This document shows, piece after piece, positions 8,901 through 17,900 of a stretch of DNA of 37,209 nucleotides. A model generated the notes under the pieces. That model was not told where the DNA came from. It saw nothing but the letters and a program-made list of their open reading frames with translations, and did no database searches. The stretch's first letter is position 1. Each line of letters starts with the position of its first letter. Both the position numbers and the translations under genes were made by a program. Source of the DNA: Stagnimonas sp. (GTDB lineage Bacteria; Pseudomonadota; Gammaproteobacteria; Nevskiales; Nevskiaceae); assembly GCA_030652575.1 (NCBI GenBank), contig JAUSQI010000166.1:1-37209 (forward strand), read 5' to 3'.

Positions 8901-11900
8901 TCACGCTGAGCGCGGTCGGCGCCGAAGGATCTTCGGTGAACACCCGCGCGCTCAGCAGCGATGCCCGTGCCATCAACGACAGCGACAGCGGCCTTGCCTT
9001 GGTCAATGCCGATATCCGTCTCAACAACAGTGGCGGCAGCATCGGCGTCACGCGCGCCATCGAGCAGGACGACAGCACCGTCATCAGCGCCGTCGGACTC
9101 GCGACCAACCAGACCGGCGCCGCCCGGGCCGATGCCAATGTGACCGTGACCGCCGGCCTGGGCGGCAGCATCTCGGCCTCGCATGACGAAAGCGATTCAC
9201 TGGTCGGCGACGACATTTTCGCCCTGGGTCTTGCCACAGCCGCCGGTGCGGGCATCTACAGCAGCAGCGTGACGCTGTTTGCCGATGGCGACATTGTTGC
9301 GGGCAACATCGTGGCCTCGGGCAGCAACATCGGCCTCACCAGCAATTTCAGCAGCGTCGATATCGTCTCGGTATCCGGCGGCAGCGCAAACCCGCTGGAC
9401 AGTAATACGCCGGTGCTGGGCGACCTCTCGCTGGCGGCCTACAGTGGTTACCTTGCGGTGCGGATGCTGGACGACACGGTGGCCAACGGCACGCCCGTAC
9501 TCTGGTCCACCACCGGCAACATTGCCATCACCACCAACAGCGGTTTCAACTACCGCAACCTCGATCTTTCCGCAGGCGGCAACATCACCGTGTCCACGGC
9601 CGGCACGCTCGGTCTTGGCAACCTCACCAGCCAGCAGAGCGGCATCAACCTGCAAGCCGACGCCTCCCTCGATTCCGTCCTCGACGGCTTTGCAATCACG
9701 GCTTGCGAGGCCGATTGCGAAGTGGGCACGGCCTTGTTGCCGAGCGCCGGCAATCCGGTCGATCTCACCACAGGCGACCTTGTCGCCAACAACGGGGATC
9801 TGGGCGTTTTCAACACCAGCGGCGGCAATATCGCCGTCGGCAGCATCGGCGGGGAAAACCTCGGGCTCGTCGATATCCAGGGCTTCGGCCTGCTGCGCAT
9901 CAATGAAGGCGTTGCCACCACGGTAACGGCGCAACGCATCAACCTGCTTGCCGGTGCGGATGACCCCAACAGCCAGCTGCTCGCAATCGATGCGGGCCTG
10001 CTGGATCTGGTGACAACCGGCGGATCGGTGACGGTAAATGCCGGTTTCACCGAGCGGTTTGTCGACCAGAACGGCGACCCCGCCACGTTCACCACGCCCG
10101 GCAGCATCGTGCTCGGCAGTATCACGACCAACGTCAATGCGGCCGATGGCACCGGCGAGGCTTTCGTCGTGGTCAACAGCGCGGGCGGCGATGTCACCGT
10201 TGGCGACATCCGCACCGGCTCGATCGGCAGCTCGATCGTCACCAACTACGAGGACTCGTCGGGCAATTTCTACGATATCGGTGGCGGCGACGTGCGCATC
10301 GGCACCGACGGCACCCTCAGCACCGGTGCGATCAACACCAGCGCGGCAGGCGCGGGCAGCAGCCTGGCATCGGTTTTCCTGCAGGCCGGCGGCGATCTCA
10401 CCGTCGTCGGCAGCATCGGCACGACCGCCACCACAACCGAAGGCCAGCCCTCCGCTGAGCCCGATGCCGCCGATGCCTCGATCTTTGCCTTTTCCGAGGT
10501 CGGCGGCATCACCGTCACAGGCGACATCCAGACGGTGGCCGTCGTGGGCGATGAATCCACGCCCAGCGCCAACCCGGCACTGGCCGATGCCAGCGTGTTC
10601 ATCGCCAACGGCGATACCTCGAGCCGTCCCGTCGCAATCCAGACCGAAGGCATCAGCACTCTTGCGATGGCCTATGGCACCACCCTCAATGCGGGTGAGG
10701 GCACGCCGCCGGTGGCCGCCGCCTACGCCGACATCCAGATCTGGACCGAATACCTCGAATTTGAAACACCGGGCGCCTACGGCGGCTCGATCACCGCGGG
10801 CGGCAGCAGCGGCATCATCAGCAATGTGGCACTGACAGCCGGTGGCGTCGGAGACGCCAACATCACCGCCTTCGCCACGGGCGGCGGCATCACCCTGAAC
10901 GGCCCGGTGCAGACCAGCGCCAGCGGCTACATCGACCTGCTGACGCGCGACGCCGATGTTCAATCCGCAGGCGATATCACACTGAATGGCGCGCTCGGCA
11001 GCGCCGTGCTCGCACCACTGTCGGTGCGCGTCGAAAGCGGTGCCGCGCTGCGCTTTGCCGATATCCACGGCGGCACCGTGACCCTGTCTTCGACAGGCGA
11101 CATGACCTCGACCGCCGCCGATGGCCATTTGGCCGTCACCTCGCTGACGACCGATCCATCCTCGCTCGAAGATGACTCGCTCACCGGCAATATCACCATC
11201 CAGGCGGCCAGCTTCGACGGCAACGTCTTCACGGCGCAGACCATCCGCGGCAACGACATCACCCTCGACGCGGCGCGCGGTCTCATCACCAGCGGCTTCT
11301 TCGACGCCACCCTGCTCGATACCGATGGCGTACCGACGGGCGGCCTGGGCAACCTCGCCGTCCGCAGCGGTGACGGCACCGCCAGCCTCAGCCTCAGCAG
11401 CCTGTCGGAGGGTACGATCGAGTTCCGCGACGCCGCCGACGAGTATCTCGGCGGGATCAGCTTCAACACCGGCAATCTCATGGTGCAGGCGCAGGACTTC
11501 GCGATCACCAGCGACGTGACCCTGGGCGGCAGCCTTTCGCTGACCAGCACCGTCGGCGGCATCGCCGCACTGGCGCTGAATGCAGGCTCCAACCTGTCTC
11601 TCGCTTCGGCACAAGGCCTGTCGGCCAGCAGCCTGACTGCGGGCGGCGCCCTGAGTGCCACGGCGACCAACGGCGATCTCGTCGTCGACGACCTGGCAAC
11701 GGATGCAAGCGGCGATGGCGTAGTCACCGGCGGCTCGGTTGTGCTGGAAACCGGCAGTTTCGGCAACATCGGCGCCGGGGCGGTGACAGCGACTACCGGC
11801 AACGTGAGGATCGATGCCCAGATCGACAACAGCAATACCGCTGCATCCGATGTCAGCCTCGGCAGCGTGACATCCACGCTGGGCAGCGTCTCCATCAATT

Positions 11901-14900
11901 CAGGCGCCTTCAACACCAGCACCCGTATCGGCGACATCACGGCCGTGGGCGACGTCAACGTCGACGACTGCTTCATCGGCTGCGACAGCCACATCCTCAC
12001 CGAGATCGGCAGCATCACCAGCAGCGGCACGATCAGCATCGGCACGCTCTTCTCCGCCCATAGCGTCACCGTCGGCAGCATCAATGCCACCAGCGGCAAT
12101 GCCAGCAGCGCCACGCTGCAGGGCGGCGCAGGTCTCACCGTGCGCACGCTCGACAACGTCGCCGGCCTCGCCAGCCTCTCGGCCGGCACCGCGCTGCTGT
12201 CGCTGGACAGCGCCACCGCCGGCAGCCTGAGCCTCACCGCAGGCTCGGTGATCGCCGAAACGGCCGGCGGCGCCATCTCGCTCATCACCCAGGGCAGCGA
12301 TCTCTCGGTTGATGCGGCCAGCCTCACCGCCAACGGTCTCACGCTGCAATCGGCGGGCAACCTCACCCTCAACAACAGCGCGCTGGATGCCGGCGCCGCG
12401 CTTGCCACCTTGCAGGCTGACGCCGGCACGGTGTTTCTCAACAACACCGTTACCGCCGGCAGCCTCAGCGTGACGGGCCAGAGCATCAGCGGCAACAGCA
12501 GCATCACCGTGCCCGGCGCGCTCAGCCTTATCGCCACGGCGGGCGACGTGACGCTCGCCAGCGCCTCTGCCGACACGGTCACCGTGTCGGCCACGGGCAA
12601 TGTGCAGGGCAACGGCACGGCGCTGTCGCTCGCATCCGTGGGCAATCTGTCAGTCACTGCAACGTCGATCATCAGCACGGGCAGCCTCGGCCTCACGACG
12701 ACGGGCGGAAACATCGTGCTCGGCAGCACCGACATCGTGGCGGGCAGCACCGCCGCAATCGATAGCGCGGGCAGCATCGCCGCAGGCGACATCACCGCCG
12801 TCGACGGCATCACCGCCTACAGCAGCAGCGGCGGCACCATCCTGCTGGGCAATCTGCAAACCACGGGCCCGATCGGCAGCATCCTGGTCGGCGAGCGTTC
12901 GCTGCTGGATGGCGCGACCGATGCCGGCGCGGTTTCCGTTGGCCTGCTCACCACGGCCGGCAGCGCACAAATCGCCAGCCAGGGTGGCAACGTCTCGGTG
13001 CAGGGCTTCGGTTCGACGCCGCTGGCCGCACAGGCGGATCTCATCGCGAGCAATGGCACCCTGACCCTGGGCAATGCCGCCAACGCGCCGGGCATTCTCA
13101 ATCTGACCGGCAGCAACGGCATCGTCTTCACCACGCCTCTGTCGGCGACCACTTTCGCCAACACCGCGCTCGGCCTCACCGTGGGCGGCAGCACGGCATT
13201 GACGCTGGGCGATCTCAATACCCGCAGCTTCTCCCTCACCACCGGCAACGGCACGGTGACGCTGGGCAACATTGCCGCCACGCAAACGCTGGGGCTCAGT
13301 GGCAACGGCAACATCACGGCCGCGAGCCTGGCCGGCGACGGCGGCGTGACACTGCAAGCGGGCAGCCTCGATGCAGGCAGTGTCGGCAGCAGCGCGGGCA
13401 GCGTCGCGGGCACCATCGCAGGTGCCATGACCGTCGATACCCTGACGGCCGCTACCGGCATCAACGTCGCTTCGACCACCGATGCACTCACGATCAACAC
13501 GCTGGCGCGCACCACCACCGGTGATCTCGCACTGAGCGGCGCGACGTTGGAAGCAGCCACCGTCGACGCCACCAACGGAAGCACCACACTCAACGGCGGC
13601 ACCATCAGGGTGGATAGCGTCAGCGGCAACGGCGTGGCCATCAACGCCTCCACACTGCTGACCACCCGTGGCAGCGGTGTGCTCACCATCGCAGCCACCG
13701 GCACACCGGGCATCACGCTCAACACGCCGTCGGTCCAGGCGGCGGATGTAGTGCTGGGCGCGACGGCAGGTGGCATCCAGCTGGGCTCAGCCAACCTCAG
13801 CAGCACCGGCGATGCAAGGCTCACCAGCCTCGGTGCCATCAGCGGCACCGGCACGATCACTGCCGCCGAGCTTCTGAACATCGACAGCACCAATGGCTCG
13901 ATCAACATCGGCGTGCTGTCCGGCGATACGGTGCAAGTGAATGCGGCCAGCGGCAACGTCACCGTGGCGGGTCTTGCTTCGCCCGTCGGCTCGACGCTGG
14001 CCGAACTGCATGCGCGGGCCGGCACCCTCAGTCTGGGGAGCATCAGCAGCGCGCCCGCCACACTCCTTCTCGAAGGCAATACCGGCATCGTGCTGGGAAC
14101 GCCGCTGTCTCCCACGGCGCTCTCTGCCACCGACCTGAGCCTTGTCGTCGGCGGCAACGCCAGCCTCAATGCCGGCAACCTCGATACCCGCAACTTCACG
14201 CTCACCGCAGGCACCGGGCCGGTCACGCTCGGCAATGTCACGGCGCTGCAAATGCTGAGCCTCGATGCCGATGGCAACGTCACCGCCGGCAGCCTCTCGG
14301 GCGGCAGCGGGGTTTCGCTGCGTGCCGCATCGCTCACGGTGGCCAACGCGATCAGCAGCAGCGCCGGCGGTATCGTCGGCAACATCATGGGCATGGCCAG
14401 CGCCAACACGCTCTCGGCCGCGACCGGCATCGACATGGCCTCGGCCTCGGGACTGCTCCGCATCACCAGCAGCGCGACGACCACGGCCGGCAACATCGCG
14501 CTGGGCGGCAGCACGCTGGATGTGGGCGACCTCACCGCCAGCACCGGCAACATCACACTCAACAGCAGCAGCGCGATCATCGGCAGGCTGCGCGGCAACG
14601 GCGTCATCCTCAATACCGCTTCCGGCCTCACCGGCCGCAGCGGCACGGGCATCGACATCACCGCGCTCGGCGCGCCGGGCATCAGTGGCGCTGCCAGCCT
14701 CATCAGCGGCAATACCGTCAGCCTGGTCTCGGCGGGCAGCATCCAGCTCGGTAACAGCGCTATCCGGGGCAACACCGGAGCGGTCGTGCTCGACAGCACC
14801 GGTGCGGTCATGGCCGGCACGATCGAGGGCGTTGGCAAGGTGACCGTCAACACCCGCAACGCCGGCAACATCAGCCTGAGCACCGTCACCGCAACCGGCA

Positions 14901-17900
14901 GCGCCGGCAATGTGCTGATCGGCGAACGCAGCACGGGCGGCAATATCGATGCCGGCATCATTACGGTGGGCGTCATCACCGGCGCCGGCCAGCTCACCGT
15001 AGCCAGCGAGGGCGGCAACGTCACCGTCGGCGGCATCGGCGGCACTCCGCGTGCGACGCGCGCCGACCTGAGCAGCAGCGGCACGCTCACACTCGGCACG
15101 CTGACCAACGCCCCGGGCACGCTCAACCTCACCGGCCTCAACGGTCTGGTGCTGGGCAGCGCGCTGGCCGGCAACCTCACGGCGACCAATCTCAGCCTGA
15201 TCACACAAAGCGGCAGCCTGCTGTCGCTCGGCAACCTCAGCGTCGGCGCACTGAACGTGCAGACCGGCAACGGCGGCGCGAGCCTGGGCACGGTGACTTC
15301 GGCTTCGACGGTCACGCTGGGCGGCAACGGCGCCTACACGGCCAGCGGCCCGCTGACGGCGGCAAGCCTGATCACTTTGGGTGGCACCAGCTTCAGTGGT
15401 GGCGCCGTGATCTCGACGGCGGGCGGTATCACCGGCAGTTTCAATGGCCTGGGCAGCTTCGGCGCCGTGCAGGCCGCACAGGATGTGACGCTGAGCTCCA
15501 CCGCCAATCGCCTGAGCTTTGGCGGCACGGTGGTTTCCACCGGCGGCGACATCGCTTTGCTTGCAGCGCAGGACGTATCCCTTCTGGCGGGTGCCACCGC
15601 CAATGCCGGGGCAATCACCCTCACCGGCACCACGGGCGGCGTCAGCACCGGCGGCGACCTGGTGGCACAGGACGATCTGAACATCAGCAGCACCTCCGGC
15701 CGCATCAATCTGCCGGGGCAGACCCGCAGCACCGCCGGTAACGTGCGCGTATCGACCGGCAGCGTCAACACCGGCGTCGTGCTGGACCCGCAAGGCACGC
15801 CGTTGCAGGTCGGCCTCTTCGTCAACGACGGTCGCGCGGCCAATCTGTTTCAGGTCACGAGCAGCGGCAACATTGCGCTCAACACCATCGAAGCCGGCAC
15901 GGTCGTGGTCAACACCACCGGCTCGCTGAGCAGCAACAGCGCCATCAACCTCAGCAGCACCGCGGGCGATCTCTCAGTGACCGCCAGCAGCATCCAGGCC
16001 CCCACGCTGACGCTGGACTCCGCAGCGGCGCTGATCCGCAGCGCAGCCATCAATGTCACAGGGCTCACCACGCTGGTGGCTGACAGCGGCACGCTGAACC
16101 TCGCCAACATCAGCACCAACAGCCTTGATGCCACGGCCCAAAGCCTGATCTCGACGGGCGCCATTGTGCTGCCCGGCGCGCTGAGCCTCACCGCAACGCA
16201 GGGCAACATCATCACCGGTGCGCTCACGGCGGCCAGCATCACCGAATCGGCCACCACCGGCATCCGCAACGGTGCCGTGGTGGCAACCAGCGGCAACGTC
16301 ACCGCCACGACCGGCAATGCGCTGGCCACGGGGCGCATCAGCGCCGTGACTGGCGCGACGCTGACGACGACGAGCGGCGCTCTCACCATCAATGGCCCGC
16401 TGACGGTCAGCAACGGCAACGCCCTGCTGACAGCAACCGGCAATGTATTGCTGGGTGGCAGTGGCACCGCGTCCGGCGCTTTCACGGTCACCAGCGATAA
16501 CGACATCGTTGGCAACAGCAGCGCGGGCCTCAACATCACGGCCGGTAGCGTTTCCCTCGACGCCGAGGGCAACATCACCAGCGCCTCGGCACCGCTGTCG
16601 CTCACCTCCACCGTCGGTAACCTCACCGTCTCTGCGGACTCCATCACCGGACCGAACGTCAGTCTCGACGCCGAGACCACCCTCATCCGCACGGGCCTCA
16701 TCAACACCACGGGCCTGGCCAATATCGCCGCGACGGTGGGCACCGTCTCGCTCGATGGCATCACGGCGGGCAGTCTGCTTGCGCGAGCACCCAGCATCAG
16801 TGCCAGCAATGCGATCACGCTCACCGGATTCATCGACCTGCTTGCCAGCAATGGCGCGCTGACGGTTGCTGATCTCGCAGCAGGCGGCCCTATCACGTTG
16901 ATCGCCAGCACGGGCAACGTGACGGTGGGCTCGATCACCGGCAGCAGTGCCAGCCTCGTCAGCGGCGCAGGCAGGGACGTGACCGTGACCGGTCTGGGCA
17001 ACGTCACCGGTCTGCTGTCGATCAACAGCGGCCGCAACATCTTCGCGCACGATCTCAGGGGCGGCTCGCTGGCCCTGAATGCAACGGGCAATCTCAGCGA
17101 CCCCGGTCATGTCTACCTGACCGCCACCAGCCTCACCGGCACGGTCTCCGGCAACATCGAAAATCTCAATGCGCCCGATGTGCGTTTGGACGTCGCAGGC
17201 GATGTCACCCTCGACGTCAACGGCAGCATCAACACCGGTGCCGCCGGCAGCATCCGCATCACCTCGGTGCAGGCCATCACCGATCTCGACCCGCTGAATA
17301 CCGGCACCCTGACCATCACCGCCCCGTCGGTTGTTTTCTCAGCCGGCACGGTCGTCGCAAGCACGCTGGCCACCATCACCGCCAGCGATGGCGGCATCAA
17401 CCTGGATGGCTTCAAGGGTGGCGCGCTCGTCGCCAATGCGACCAACGGCGATATCGAGTTCAACAACGCCAGCACCAGCGGCGCGCTCACCGCCCGCGCG
17501 GTGAACGGCAATATCTACGGCAGTTACAACGGCGGCATCGTGACGCTGGATGCCGACAGGAACATCGACGCCAATGTGACGGCGGATGGTCTGGCACGCC
17601 TCACGGCGCGCACCGGCTTTGTCGGCGTCGACACCCTCACGGCCGGCAGCATCCTGCTCTCCGCAGCCACCGATATCCAAGGCTCCGATACCAACAGCGT
17701 GGTGCTGAGAAGCACCAGCGGCAACATCGGCATCACCGCGCCGGTCATCAATGCAGGCCTGGTCGATATCAGCAGCGCGGGTGCAATCAACCTTGGCGGC
17801 ACCAACATCAATGCCGGCACGGCCACCGGCAATGTCGTGCTCAATGCCGCCACGGGCGCAGCCGCGTTCAACCAGATCACGACCCGCGATCTTTCGGTGA

